From contig JACAXG010000069.1 in assembly GCA_018881555.1 (NCBI GenBank), positions 1,426,001 to 1,490,000 on the forward strand: a DNA stretch of 64,000 bases, in the 5' to 3' direction. Below, piece after piece: positions 1-12,385 of the stretch (its first letter is position 1; each line of letters opens with the position of its first letter). The position numbers and the translations under genes were made by a program. The notes below the pieces were generated by a model. That model was not told the DNA's origin. It did not search any database and saw only the letters and a program-made list of their open reading frames with translations. Source of the stretch: Amblyornis subalaris. Lineage: Eukaryota; Chordata; Aves; Passeriformes; Ptilonorhynchidae.

Positions 1-734
1 AGAAATAAAACCTGGCTTCATTAGCAGCTTTGGAGACAACCAGCATGGTAAAAACTAGCACCATCTTTGACCTCAAGGAAGAATACTACTTCCACCAAAC
101 AAACAGGATACTACACAGTTAGCATCTCTTTCACATAACTGCTTGGCTGCTGAATATGAGAACCTTAAGCAGTATGATTTCTGCCGCATTTAAAATATTG
201 GCTGTATAATATGTTACTGTATGGTGACATATGAAGCTTTCTGTTACCTAAACCTAAAAAGTCAAAGTATCAAAAATTAAAACTATATAGACCTTCACTC
301 TCTAAATAATATGTAACAACAGCCAGTGGTTGTTAAGAACAGATGCCTTTCTACCTTTCTCCAAGTTTCCATCAAATGTCTGGATAAGACCTCCACACTA
401 CAGTACAGAGAAATTATATAAGAGTACCACAATAACTGAAAGCAAACACCAGGAATAAGAAAAAGAAAAACAGGAATAAGACACACACACAAAAAAAAAA
501 AAAAACCAACCAAAAAAACAAAACCACAAACAGGAATATGACAAAAACATGGGCTTCTCTTCAATATCGGAAGCAGAAATTCCAAAATAAAATTTAGTGG
601 TGATTATATATGTAAAATGTTTTCCTTTATTTTCATACAGCAGCAAGAGAGAAACCATGCATACTCCAGAAAGCTCAGGTTTTACCTTCATCAAACAGGA
701 ATATATTTCTCAGCTAAAACGTTAAATGCTGAGT
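1..734. other. ARL15 intron 3 sequence, no feature recognised
   Basis: This AT-rich stretch contains a short (AC)5 followed by 15 A at 481-505. I see no exon with splice signals and no recognisable transposable element. The open frames here are short and full of low-complexity residues. Confidence 0.6.
481..505. repeat. (AC)5 plus A15 simple repeat
   Basis: Five AC units run directly into 15 A residues. It is simple sequence in intron 3. Confidence 0.9.
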
Positions 735-1696
735 ACAGAATCACAGAGTGATTTAGGTTAGAAAAGACCTCTAAGATCATCAAGTCCAGCCTTTGACCTA
801 TCACCACCTTGTAAACTAGATCATGGCACTAAGTGCCACATCCAGTTGTTTCTGGAACACCTCCAGGAACGGTAACTCCCTGGGCAATCATTCCAATGTT
901 TAACAACTGCTTTCATGAAGAAACTCTTCCTGATCTCCAATCTAAACTTGCCCTGCTGCCGCATGAGGCCATGTCCTCTCATCCTGTCACTGGTCGCCTG
1001 GGAGAAGAGACCAATCCCCACCTGGCTACAACCTCCTTTCAAGCAGTCGTGGAGAGTGATGAGGTCACCCCATGACCCTCGTCTTCTCCAGGCTAAACAC
1101 CCCCAGCTCCCTCAGCTGCTCCTCACAGGACTTGTGCTCCAGACACTTCCCCAGCTCCGTTGCCCTTCTCTGGACTCGCTCCAGCCCCTCCAACGCCTTT
1201 CTTGCAGTGAGGGGCCAGAACTGGAGGTGTGGCCTCCCCAGTGCCGAGTACAGGGTGACAATCACTGCCCTGGTCCTGCTGGCCACAGCATTGCTGATCC
1301 AGGCCAGGATGCCATTGGCCTTCTTGGCCACCTGGGCACACATTGGCTCGTGTTCAGCTGCTGTCACCAGCACTCCCAGGTCCTTTCCAGCCACTCTGCC
1401 CCAGCCTGTGGCACTTCCTGGGGCAGTTGTGACACAAGCACAGGATCTGGCACTTGGCCTTTTTGACCATCTTGTTGACCTCAGACCACTGGCCTCAGCC
1501 CATCAATCCAGCCTGTCCAGATCCCTCTGCAGAGCCTTCCTGCCCTCCAGCAGATCAACAGTCCTGCCCAACTTGGTGTCACTCGCAAACTGACTGAGGG
1601 TGCACTCAATCCCCTCATCCAGGTCATCAGTTAAGATATTAAACAAAACTGGGGCCCATACTGAGCCCTGGGGAACACCACTAGTGACCAGCAACT
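735..1696 (-). mobile_element. CR1 LINE, 5'-truncated, reverse transcriptase remnant
   Basis: The left edge is the complement of the CR1 3' tail (AGAATCACAGAG...). The body matches the CR1 3' end and C-terminal reverse transcriptase when read on the minus strand. The minus-strand frame at 1503-1694 reads SGVPQGSV followed downstream by FASDTKLG. The catalytic motif FADD has become FASD, so the first catalytic Asp is lost. The element stops abruptly at about 1696, which is typical 5' truncation. It lies in intron 3 in the same orientation as ARL15. Relative to the copy at 60756-62036 it lacks about 13 bases near 1380, so the two are related but separately decayed. It is not active. Confidence 0.93.
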
Positions 1697-3281
1697 TTTG
1701 GAAAAAACCCGGACTTTTGGAAGCTTGCTTTTGCTCCCTTACCGAGACAATGAAAAGCTAACACAATTAGTATTTTTCTGCAATAGCTGATAGAAGAAAA
1801 CAGATTACATGATTTTTAAATACAGACATGCAAACACTCATAGTTAAAGGAAAAAGAAATTAAAAGATGCAGTAAAAAATTCTGACAATCCTTCTGTCTT
1901 TGAGAAGACTTAAATTAACGAAAAAACAAATCAAATAGTCTGGAAAACTTCACGATATCTTGTCACAAGTCAAAACTCTCTGCTAAGGTAAGATTTCTCA
2001 AAATGCACATGCCTGCATAAAATAAAACTTGTATGATCAGAAAAGGGTAAGAGACTTTAACAAGGATCTGCTATAGAATACATAGATTCAATTCTTGATC
2101 AAAAATTGTATTTACGTATATGAATTATGTATTTCTTATAGCTTAGGTAGCAGAATGTATAAACTAGACTGCAAATGATTCGCCCTATTTAAATAAAATC
2201 CAAAAAGTGATATTATGACTAAGTGCACATTATGCAGATAACAAACTCAAGCAGAATCAACACTATCCCTGAGGAGTAGGTCCCTTTATCAAAGAAAACT
2301 GCTGGGGTTTTTTTTACAGAATACATGCTCAAACAGGAACATGTATGTTGAAATCCATGGACCAGTGGTAGTAAAGAGGAAATGTTATGCTTTCCACATG
2401 TACTTATCTCAAAGCCTTCTTGAAACCATTTCAGATAAGACAACCATAATGCAAGTAGATCTCATGAAACTTTCCTCAAGACCCAAGTTAAATTCTACCC
2501 CAGATAATTTAAGAGAGGTTCCAACCTTGCTGAAAACCTAATAAACATCTTCAATATTCATCCTACTATATTTACATAAATAAAAAAGATTATATGCAGA
2601 AATTCTAGAATATAAAGATCTAATGAGAAGAACATAAAATTCCATTAGAACTCTCATCAGGAGAGTGTTTTCTTCCTTGTAACAAACCACCTCTTGGTCA
2701 CTTGAGACTCCAAGACAGAACTGGAAGCCAAATAGGTTACCTGTATATAGAAAATTTAAAAAAAAATTCCGACAACCATAAAACAGCCATTGCTCAAAAA
2801 TCCAGTAAGTCCAACAAGAGAACATTTCTCAAAGAATATAAGCTGGCTGCATTTGCAACACTTTCAGTGGTGCAGTAAATATATTGGTTTTGACAAATAT
2901 TCATAGTTACCCAAGCCAGTTCTTATAAGTAAAAGTTTACATATACAATAAACACAAGGAACACTCTTCCTTGAGCTGCTACATGAGCCATAGTAAAATT
3001 ACAGTCCAGTTTGTATTTCTGTAAAACTTAACCACTGCAATCCAAGAAATTACATTAAGGATATACACCACACACCTTCCACTCCTCCTGCTTCTTACTC
3101 TTTGTTTTTTGAGGTTATGATTTGTATAACTTTTCTCAGTTTTATCTGCTGAGATTTTTAAGTCCAGCTGCACTGATCTATAATTTTTAAATTTAAAATT
3201 ACTAACAATTCAAAACAACTGACAGTTATGATGAGATTTAGGCATTCCATGTTTTTATAACCAAATGAATAAATGCCATAC
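1697..3281. other. ARL15 intron 3, no further feature recognised
   Basis: This AT-rich unique-looking sequence runs up to the donor of the 60-bp exon. The intron 3 donor on the minus strand is GTATGG at 3281-3276. No exon for the next part of ARL15 (the stretch after ELGG) was found when read on the minus strand. Confidence 0.6.
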
Positions 3282-3341
3282 CTCCAAGTTCTTTTACGTT
3301 CAAGATTGCATTCTGGAATGGCACTGCTTTTATACTAAAAC
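3282..3341 (-). CDS. ARL15: ARL15 internal coding exon (switch region), 60 bp
   Basis: Read on the minus strand, this exon encodes GFSIKAVPFQNAILNVKELG once the split first Gly codon is completed by the preceding exon. It is flanked by a TAG acceptor (3344-3342) and a GT donor (3281-3280), and it ends on the first base of another Gly codon. In Arf-family proteins this stretch runs from just after the switch I Thr through beta-2 and beta-3 to the DxGG motif. Here the motif reads ELGG, so the usual Asp is Glu. That is a known peculiarity of ARL15, which is regarded as an atypical Arf-like GTPase. ARL15 is reported to act at Golgi and other membranes and to bind CNNM magnesium transport proteins; that is literature knowledge, not visible here. 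The next exon is not in the window. Identity is very likely, because sequence, exon length and phase all agree. Confidence 0.95.
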
Positions 3342-3375
3342 CTACAAACAGAAATAAAGAGCATTAGTAAGCTAT
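3342..3375 (-). other. ARL15: ARL15 intron 2 acceptor and predicted branch point
   Basis: On the minus strand the end of intron 2 reads TACTAAT (3369-3363), then a pyrimidine-rich stretch, then TAG directly before the exon. TACTAAT fits the branch-point consensus very well. Its likely branch A at 3364 lies 23 nt from the exon, within the usual range. Branch-point use is inferred from the motif only. Confidence 0.7.
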
Positions 3376-4011
3376 TTATAAAAGGGGCCATTGGGAATCA
3401 ATTGCATACATTCAAAAAAACCAAACTTTTTCCATCAAGAACAGTATTTTCCATGTGAAATTCTGTTTCAATGTGTTGTTTAAAAAGTTACAAGTGGATG
3501 GGGGAAAGGATAAGAGGTGGAGAGGTGCCAGGGAGGTGGAAAGAGAATAAATCACTACAAGCAATGAAATTTTCAATTATACTATTAAGGACCTGGCAAA
3601 CAAAATTCAGCACAAAACTTCCAACCTGGCCCTCTACCCTTTGGTAAGGAGTTAACACAGAATATTCTTCTATAAAATCATCTTTTACTGCACCTGGAAC
3701 TAAAGTGGAAAATTCAGACTACCAGTAAAACAAAGTGATCATTCTGCAAATTTTAGGAGACGTTGAAGACAACGTGCAATTCAAATCACTATTTTCTTCC
3801 ATTTAAACTTCACAGGTTTTGGTTGCACCTGGATTATTAATCCTGTCTATAAATGTTATTAATTGAAAGATCCTTTTACACACCTTAGCTGGATGTATTA
3901 AAATGGTTACAAGCACACTGGAAACATCTATGAATCCTCTATTAGCCTATTTGATGCTTAAAATTGAATTAAAAAAAAAACCAAAAACCAACCAAACAAA
4001 AAAACACAGCC

Positions 4012-4047
4012 AAAATGTGATCTTTACCCAAAATGTGATCTTTACCC
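4012..4047. repeat. 18-bp perfect tandem duplication
   Basis: The unit AAAATGTGATCTTTACCC occurs twice head to tail (4012-4029 and 4030-4047) with no difference. Perfect identity suggests a recent slippage or local duplication event. Confidence 0.95.
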
Positions 4048-4917
4048 TTAATTGAAAATTCAGACACACAGCAGAAATGGAATGTGAAAGACTCCCAGCA
4101 ACATATGAATGTATTATATACTATAATTTGCATGTTTAGTGCATACACATATATGTGTACATAATGCTTCATATAGCAAAAATAATGTCTGCTCTTTCAG
4201 CACAAAATATCCAGACAGACATTAAATTTATTTCCAACTAGCACAAGTAGTTTCAACACGATTACCTACCTGTGAACTGAGTAAAGAAGTTTTGAAAAAA
4301 TGTTTTTCATTTCAAGTTTATTAGGTATCATTTAACATAAACAAGATGTTTTTTCCTCCCTATTGGTTAGACCAATAAGATGTTCCAGTACTCCAACTAT
4401 GGTCAGTGCTAGATGCAATAGAGGTAAGTACAAGGAAGTCTGAAGGGAATAATTACTAAATATTTTGGGGATTGTTGTCTTAAAAGAAATCCTAAACTCT
4501 TCCTAGAAAGAAGGAAAAACTGGAATGGACCTGAGTGGCATTGATGAGAAAAGCAAAAATACAGGTTATAGTTTGAAACCCGAGCAAAGAAGTTGTCACA
4601 TTGCATTCTTGGATTCTCCACAACATGGTCTGATATACCACATTTAAGTAGATTTATTGTAAGCTGGATAGCCTAGATGTGCATAATTCTGGTTTGCCAG
4701 AGTTAGTTTTCCTTCCTCAAGTTGCCTTATTAAATAATGGAATTTTATTGCATCTATCCAGAAAAAAAAACAAATTTAATTTTTAATTAATTGTATTTTC
4801 ATTACTTCATTTGCTAGCTCTATACTTCTATTTATATAGCTGTTACTATGTCTTTCAGGGTCTACAGTGTTAAAGTATAACTTGCTATAATGCCAGAGAT
4901 AAATCTCAAGAGACGGG

Positions 4918-4943
4918 AAAAAAAAAAATTTAAAAAAAAAAAA
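4918..4943. repeat. A-rich homopolymer tract
   Basis: Two runs of A separated by a short TTT interruption. It is not preceded by a recognisable retrotransposed body. Confidence 0.85.
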
Positions 4944-5430
4944 GGCTGAATTACTCTACAATTTCCTTCTAACTTTTTGAGTCTCCACACAACAAAGTGT
5001 CAGATCTCTCTAACATTCCCAATAACACCACTATAGAAGCAACAGGTTAATTATTCATCGTAAAAAAACCACACTGTTTTCTTGTACCTGTTTTACATTT
5101 TACTTACAGCTGCATTAAATGACCTTGTGTCCTCGTAAATGAAGCAAACATACACTGAAAAACAGTTATGGTTGCTAAGGCACAATCACAAAATTCAAAC
5201 CCATGAACCAAAGCTACAATACAAAGCCATGCAACTGTAAACACAAGTTACTTCCACAACACTTAGTATCTGTTCCATCAACAAATCAACCTTAATAATT
5301 GCTGCAGCCACTGAACCAGATTTCTTCAATGTCCATGACCTAATCTGTCCTCTTTCTTAACTCTGCAGCCAGGTACTCCCTCTTCTCACTTCACAGGTTT
5401 GTTTCTGGTTTTTCTGGTGCTGTTTTTTTC

Positions 5431-5452
5431 TTGGTTGGTTGGTTGGTTGGTT
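5431..5452. repeat. (TTGG)n microsatellite
   Basis: About five TTGG units in tandem inside a T- and G-rich stretch in intron 2. Confidence 0.9.
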
Positions 5453-6098
5453 TTGGGGTTTTTTAATCCTAACATGCTTTTCAGTATTAGGCATTCTTCA
5501 CCTATATCAAGATGCCTATTCAAATTTTTTGGATTTAAGATTTATCTGTGGTTGTGCTGTCTGTTTTCATGTACTTTCTGAATATCACAGAAATTTGTGT
5601 AAATTGGTTCTTTGATCTCAATCTGCCTTTACTACCTAAACAAGCCTGTTGCTGATCTAAAAAGCTAGGATTATCACCAAAAAAACATATTTCCATTACA
5701 TTTATTCTTTTGGTTCTCAGTATACACCACAAGGCAGTATGGACCAAGTATTTACAGAAATAAATCCCAATTTAAGTTCCAGAGCATCACTGTCCTATTC
5801 TCCTATTCTATTTTACAGGATATTCCCCTCTTTTCTCTCCAGCATATAATGAGACTACTTAAAAATCAAAAGTAAAATGAGAAGGAGAAAACATTTTAAT
5901 GTGTGTCTATGGTACAGTGCTACTGAATGTTATGGTTCTGCTTCACTGTTTGGACTTTTAACACATTCCAAATTGTATGTTAGGTACTCTCAACAGCAAG
6001 ATAAGTAGGTTGAAGTTCTCTACAGTCTTTGCTGTGTGTTTCAGAAGTTACCTTTGGGCAATGTTACAGCACACCATGGAATAAAGGCAGCATCCTAC

Positions 6099-6243
6099 CT
6101 GTGGTAGACACAATATTCTCCGGGCTTTCACTGCAAAGCTGAGACAGGAGACTTGTCTTGCCAGAACCAGAGAGGCCTATGCAAACCAAGTCATACTCAG
6201 GTCGTGGTGGTGGCGGTCCCTTGCAGCAAAGTGCTCTGAAACA
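6099..6243 (-). CDS. ARL15: ARL15 coding exon with P-loop, 145 bp
   Basis: Read on the minus strand, this exon starts CFRALCCKGPPPPRPEYD and continues through the nucleotide-binding P-loop GLSGSGKT (GxxxxGK[ST]) to end SPENIVSTT. It has 48 whole codons plus one base. That base is the first of a Gly codon completed by the exon at 3282-3341. The acceptor is CAG at 6246-6244 and the donor is GT at 6098-6097 (GTAGG). In the family the P-loop Lys and Thr bind the GTP phosphates and Mg2+, and the last Thr lies in switch I. The encoded stretch differs from the mammalian protein, as I recall it, only at a few conservative positions. The frame is open and all visible catalytic residues are kept, so this is a functional gene rather than a pseudogene. 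The exon for the roughly 16 N-terminal residues was not found to the right and probably lies outside the window. Confidence 0.96.
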
Positions 6244-6310
6244 CTGCCAGGGTAGGGCAAGACAAACAAAACAAAAACAAAAGGAAGAGGTTACTTTTTT
6301 TTTTTTTTGG
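6244..6310 (-). other. ARL15: ARL15 intron 1 acceptor with long polypyrimidine tract
   Basis: On the minus strand the last bases of intron 1 are strongly pyrimidine-rich, mostly T interrupted by single G, and end in CCCTGGCAG before the P-loop exon. A run of 14 A on that strand (T on plus at 6295-6308) lies just upstream. This is a strong acceptor and supports the exon start at 6243. Confidence 0.75.
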
Positions 6311-6797
6311 CAAATGTTTACTTAACAATGTTCTAAGAATCGAGTTTATAAACTTGAAGGCATTGGAGAGAAGCAAATTATTATTCCAAATTGCTATTCT
6401 GACAAAGTCAACAATTAATAGAGCAAGATCACACAACCAAAATCTAGAACTTTATAAGAAAACATAAATATACATGTTAACTTTTCACCTAAACATCAAA
6501 GAGCTGGTTTGAGGAATACGACATCCATTTCCTAAGTAGCACAAACTGTGCTCACACCATGAGATAGGCACATGTCCTAGACAGCTCTGCAGTTGGTTAA
6601 GCGTGAATTTCCTTCCCGTGCAAATTTCATGCAATACCTGGTGTGAGTATCAGAGACACTGCAGAGCAGCTGCTGGCCAGGCTCTACCTGTTATCACAGG
6701 AAAGAATCAGGGACCTTTGCTCCTCTAATGTCCTTTTCTGGGCTTGCTTTGTCATGCATTTTAGCTTACAATAACAGCTGTTAAAGGGTACAGCTTG

Positions 6798-6814
6798 TAA
6801 ATAAATAAATAAAT
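6798..6814. repeat. (AAAT)n microsatellite
   Basis: About four AAAT units in tandem. Confidence 0.85.
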
Positions 6815-8786
6815 CAATCTTGCTGGACATAGATCTAGTAAAAGACAAATAGATCTCTCACTTTCCCTGGAGAAGTATAAAATAATCACAATGTAAAGAA
6901 ATAAAAATCTCTTATACAAAGCCTACTTCAGAGTTCTGCTCACTTCTCTTAAACAGTTTTGCCAAAGTAGGCCAGGCTCACCCAAAAGGTTCCTTAGGCC
7001 TTCATTAAGTTCTTCAGATCTTTGTTTATATGCAATTTAGGAACTTTTTATGTAAAAATCTAAAGCACACCATTTCAAGAAAGCTAGGAAGTTTATATTT
7101 TAGGTATAGAGCATAATTACCCACTGATTTCCAAGAGAGCTCCACCACTCCCATATATATAAATACCTTTTTCCCCAATATCTGCCACCTTTGTATCAGA
7201 GGAAGACATCTGCTCTACCAAGGAAAGGAAAACATGTTTGTGCAATCACTCCTTTCTCACACATTCTGTTTTTACATAGCCCCAGTCTTTTATTTCCATC
7301 TTAACCACAAGCCAATCACTGCACTGACTGCGGGAAAAGAAATCTAGTCTTTACAACCTTAACCTGGTTTGTGTTGACAACTACCCAGGTTTTCTCATTG
7401 AGGGCTACTGGAGGAGCAGAGAAACTGGACTGATGTCAGTAAGGCACTGATGCAAATGGTGGGGTCTGACCCTGTGAGCAAGTCAACCAGTGAGAATGTG
7501 ATTACAAAAAGACAGCTCACTCAACACAGAACTTTAATCGGATTCTTTCCGTAGAGATGGTAAGCTAGTACACATGCTGCCCAAACAGTTTTCATTGCTT
7601 TAAAGAAGCAAAAGATAAATTCAGTGAAAGCTACAAAACCACAACACCTTTTAAAAAAATGGAAGGAAGTACTTTGGAAGAAGTAAAAATACTTACAGAA
7701 GTATTTGAGCTGAACAAAGGCAACAGATTTTAAAAATAATAGCTTTTCCTCTATTAAAATTTGATACAAAAATTATTTTGTTTAAGAATGTTTGCTCTTG
7801 TATGTGTGTCCATAGCTTAAAGGAGTAAACATGCCTTCTAGCTTTATTTGCTGATGTTCTATTTATTTACTGGTTTATACTTATCTCACAGATTCTACAA
7901 AGCAAAGCCACAGGAAATATTCTACTCTGGTACTTAAGTGAGAAAGGCCAACTGAGTTCACTGAACAACATAAACTCCTTTAAATAGAGCTTCCACTTAA
8001 TGGATATCAAGCTGAAGGCCACATAAAATTCTTCGAAGCTTGCCAGAGCTCCCGAGGCTGTGTGTCAGATCCTCTGCAGCCAGTCTTTAAAAAGCATTCA
8101 ATTTGTCCCTGTCAGCATGGCATCTTTGCAACAACCTCTTGATGTCACATTGAAAAACATAAAGGAATAGATGAGCTGATAGAATTCTGTGCTTCTCTCT
8201 GTCCAGCCACTGCGCCAGTTCTAATGCAACCAGACACGACTCTTGCAGCCCTGACAACATCTAATAACATATAGTTCTGTGAAAGATCATTTCTGCTCTT
8301 TGCAGAGCACATATAGAGGCTCTGTGGGTGACAGACCTGCCTCCACTGGCAGGTTTTGTGAACTTCAGGATCGCTCTACTGCAGACTCCTTAAACCTAAC
8401 CTAGCCTGGAGAATCTTTATATGCTGTGGATTAAACACATGATCAAAAATCCAGGTCAAATTGCATCTCCAAAATAGCACATGTAGACCCACCATTCTCT
8501 TACTTATCCTTCATCAGTAAGCACAGTTAGGCATGAAGATTTCAGAGTTAAACCCCTAGAAGATAGGAAAATGGCTCCCTCCAGACCACCCTCGTATTTC
8601 ATTTGATATGATTCCCCTGTCTTTGCTATATTCAAGACTTTGTCCTTCTCCTAGACTAATTTCCTTCAGTAGATTGTTTTAGTTGTGATGAAAACAATTT
8701 TTTAATATTCTAGCTTCAAAAATCTGCTGAAACTTAAACTACTGTGTATAGCACTTAGTGGCTGAGATGAGAAATTCTACAGCACA

Positions 8787-8822
8787 TTGTAGGGGATACT
8801 TGCAATTTGTAGGGGATACTTG
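8787..8822. repeat. 20-bp-period tandem duplication
   Basis: The core TTGTAGGGGATACTTG occurs at 8787 and again at 8807 with a four-base spacer. The copies are identical over 16 bases. Confidence 0.92.
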
Positions 8823-11064
8823 ATATTTAGACTTCATAAACTTGTTTTGCAATCCTCCTTACTCAAGCTCAATGAACACCTTTTCCACTGGAAATAACAC
8901 TATACAAACAGTCTGATCACTCTCTTCCTGTTCTCTCAGCAGCTTTAAGTTACCTGGTCCCTAACAAAGTTAGGGCTATTTAAGCATCCATTATAGAGAC
9001 TAAACCTTTATAGTCACAACTTTGGGAGCTGCATCTAGTAGCTGCACAATATCTGCAGAGAACAGAAAATTCAGAAGTCATTGACCATGCAAATAAAATT
9101 ACATCTTATATTCTGCATTTTATTATGGACAAGAAATGCATTCTGAAGTATTTTATAACCATGGAGTAAAGCTACACATTACTTAAGATGTCGTCACATA
9201 TTAAAGTGCCCTCTGAAAACCACAGAACTGCAAGAAATGTGTACTAGTTACTAAAGAAGTAATTCCAGAATTCCAAATCACAAATATACCCTAAACATTG
9301 AGAGAATTGTTCAATTTATAACTAATGCTCACTTCTTTCCCAAACAGGCATACTTTCCACTCCATTTGGTCAACCCAAAGGGCATAAGAGAAGCTTGAAC
9401 TAACAGTCTGATTGGTCTCAAAACAGTAGCTAGATATGGACCTGCAAGTCTCCTCCATTGATTCTCAAACCTAATTTGCTCGATCGGCAATAAAAGCATG
9501 CTTTTTACATACTATAAAACAAATTCTGAACCCAAATAGTGTCACTTAGAGGAAGCATCAGAGGGGACAGAAAGAAATCATTGGACTACTGCAAATGTAG
9601 TAGGGTTAACCAGAACTAGCTGGCACAGTCACTGAAAGGTGGTTTGGGATATGGTCATGTATCCCAGCCCCACTGCTAGCCACAAAAAAGGAATAACATT
9701 TTTTTGATCCTTCTCATCCTATCAGAGTAAGACTTTACTTACTATAAAGGAAGCAACACATTGAACTATCAGTTTTCACAATTTTTGAGAACATCACACT
9801 CAAATCTATAGCCACTGGATGGGGAAAATGGGCAGGCAAAGAGACGCAAGGCAGGGAGAGTCAGGAGTTAATTTGTTAATGAAAAAACATATTTTTAAGT
9901 CCTGAAAATAAAACAATCAGGTATCTTTTAAAAATATATGCTTTTAGCCAGGTTTTGAAAAAAAGGATGGATTTATCCAGGAAACTGAGGGTAATAGGTC
10001 TTGCAGTCTGCAGAAATCTATGCAATATTCAGCACCATCGTTACTTTCATATTAGTTGTAAGTGTGCATGAATGCTGCATGTGCACATATAATCACTTTG
10101 CAAGAGTTAAGGGAAGAAGTTAGCCAGTCCTACTCCTCCTTACAGACTTCTAACCCAACCAGATGATTCTGGGTTTAGGAGGATCAGTATTTATGCTGAC
10201 AATCCTAGACAGTGTCCCTTTAAAGCCCTATGGAGATTTCTTCTGGGAAAAGCATATTGTGTTTACAGCAGGGATGGCCAAACACTTCTGATGTATGTGC
10301 AGCTCGGAGATCACAGATTGAAGCTCTGGGCAGCAAATGTCCCTGAATTACTACTCTCTACAGCACATGAAACTGCCTCCAGCTGTTGAGTCTGTCTTTG
10401 CCTACTCATTGTACTTCTCATTTCACTCTCCTTTTTGGGGTGAAATACTCCATTATTTCTGCTTTGTTCTGGACCCATCTCCTGTCTGTTTCTTTTGTTG
10501 CCACTATTTAATAGGGACAAACAGAAGCAAGGGATTTCATGCTTAGTTGGTTAAACACACACACTCTCATGGAAAAATACCCTAAGTTAGTGCAGCACTA
10601 ATGCTAACAAACCAAGCATTCAGAACTCTTGAAATACAGAATTAAGGTTGAAAGCTCAACCCTAACTCTGCTCCCTTCCCCCTCTTGCTTATACTTATGG
10701 ATAGGGTCTCCTTTTACATTTTATTTTCAGTTAAGGTATCTTTTAACAAACAGAACTTCTAGTACTCACACACACTTATATCCAGAGGACTAGTTAATCA
10801 TCTGAAGCTGTTGATAAAACTCGAGGAGTTTATTTTAAAAAGTAAAATTTTCACACAGCAGGTTCCATAGCTCTGATGTTGTCTGAGATCACACAAGCAC
10901 AAAGAAACCTCAAACCTTGAAGAGATAATGTGAAAGCAGGGGGGCAACAACACAAGACAGACAGTTATAATGTTAACGATAGGAAACAACTGGGAACAGC
11001 AGTGGAATAATTGAATGCAAGTAATAAAACACACAAGGCACTAGAATGAAATTATACACCGTGC

Positions 11065-11075
11065 GGGGGGGTGGG
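11065..11075. repeat. Short G-rich run
   Basis: Seven G, one T and three G on the plus strand. It is too short for a four-run quadruplex by itself. Confidence 0.85.
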
Positions 11076-11843
11076 CAAGGATATATAAATAAACTAAATT
11101 TTAACTGTATGAATACCTTAACTTTAAATTAGTACAACAGAATCTAACCATTTCACTGCATGAGCTAAAGCTGCAGGCTCTTCAGTTTCCATACTGCTGT
11201 ACAGGTGGCTATGCCACTACAAAAAAAAAGGGGAGAGGAAGAGGAAAACCTACCTACTTTAAGACACACAATAAGTGACACTGCTTTCATGTTTTCAAAC
11301 ATCAGATTGACAGGGTTCATCTTTGTCTGTATGACTTCAGTAATAAGGACAAAATTTAAGACTGCTGTTCATTTTGCGGCTGGCAACAGATGAACATATA
11401 CGCATATAGCCACTGCCACTCTGAAGTGATGTTCAGCACAGATGAAAATCCTAAAATCATGACTAGTCACCTTCACTGACAGTCCACAATCTCATTAGCA
11501 GTGACCACCATACTCAAGATCCTCCATCCCAATATAGTGTAACAATCCAAACTCCAATGGAAGGCTCAAGGTCTGCTGACCTGCTACACCATTCCTAGTA
11601 CAGGATAAAGCAATCATCTAGTTTAACTTGGCGCAGGAGTGTGTGGTCAGCCCATAGACTGAACCAAAAGCACTCTTTCTCTACATGCACCTACTTCACT
11701 TCAACTTTGTATCAGCCTGTGCTGCAGGAAGACCAACAAGTATAGGCATTAAAGACAGGATAATATAAAAAAGGACAGAAGAAAACAATTTCTCAATGAG
11801 GTGAGGCAGTTTTAAAGGGCAAACAGTCCTGGTGATATCCTAC

Positions 11844-12385
11844 TTCACAGAAATCGTAGAACCATAGAATTGTTTGCATTGGAAGGGACCATAAATATCA
11901 TCTAGGTGCAGCTGCCCTGCCATGGGCCAAGACACTGCCTTCAGGTACTGTAAAGTGCTATAAGATCTCCAAAAGCCTTTTCTTCTCCAGCTGAGCAAGT
12001 CCAGCTCTCTCAAGCCTGTCTTCACAGGGGATGTGCTCTTGCCTCCTCTGAACCCACTCTGACAGGTCCATGTCCTTCCTGTGCTGGGACCCCAGAGCTG
12101 GATGCAGCACGGCAGGTGGGGTCTCACCAGAGCAGAGCAGAGGGGCAGAATCCCCTCCCTCTCCCTGCTGGCCACGCTGCTCTGGATGCAGCCCAGGACA
12201 CGTTTGGCTTTCTGGGCTGTGAGTGCCCATGGCTGGGTCATGTCCAGCCTCTCATCCACCAGCACCCCCAAGTCCTTCTGAGCAGGGCTGCTCACAACCT
12301 ATTGTCTGCTCAGCCTGCAGTGGATTGTCTTGCCCCAGGTGCTGGACCTTGCACCTGACCTTGTTGAATTTCCTAAGGTTCACAC
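11844..12385 (-). mobile_element. CR1 LINE 3' fragment, 5'-truncated
   Basis: The left edge is the complement of a CR1 tail (CGTAGAACCATAGAATTG...), followed by the CR1 3' UTR and the C-terminal end of ORF2 on the minus strand. Minus-strand frames give the familiar CR1 segments with LGVLVDERLDMT and KRVLGCIQSSVASR. It lies sense to ARL15 in intron 1. The right edge is gradual and set at about 12385. It has several frame breaks and is inactive. Confidence 0.93.

Larger units (their letters stand above)
3376..6098. other. ARL15: ARL15 intron 2
   Basis: This intron lies between the P-loop exon and the 60-bp exon. Counting its acceptor it is about 2.76 kb (3342-6098). It holds an 18-bp tandem duplication at 4012-4047, A-rich tracts at 3971-4006 and 4918-4943 and a TTGG repeat at 5431-5452. 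No transposable element was recognised. Splice sites on both sides are canonical GT-AG. Confidence 0.85.
6311..11843. other. ARL15: ARL15 intron 1, 3' portion, mostly unique sequence
   Basis: AT-rich intron with no supported exon and no recognisable transposable element. It contains an (AAAT)n at 6798-6814, a 20-bp-period duplication at 8787-8822 and a short G run at 11065-11071. Open frames on either strand are short and have no splice or domain support. Confidence 0.6.

Noticed and set aside
915..1466. 183-codon plus-strand open frame
   Set aside because: It is the antisense of the CR1 copy at 735-1696. The same kind of frame occurs on the antisense of the CR1 at 60756-62036.
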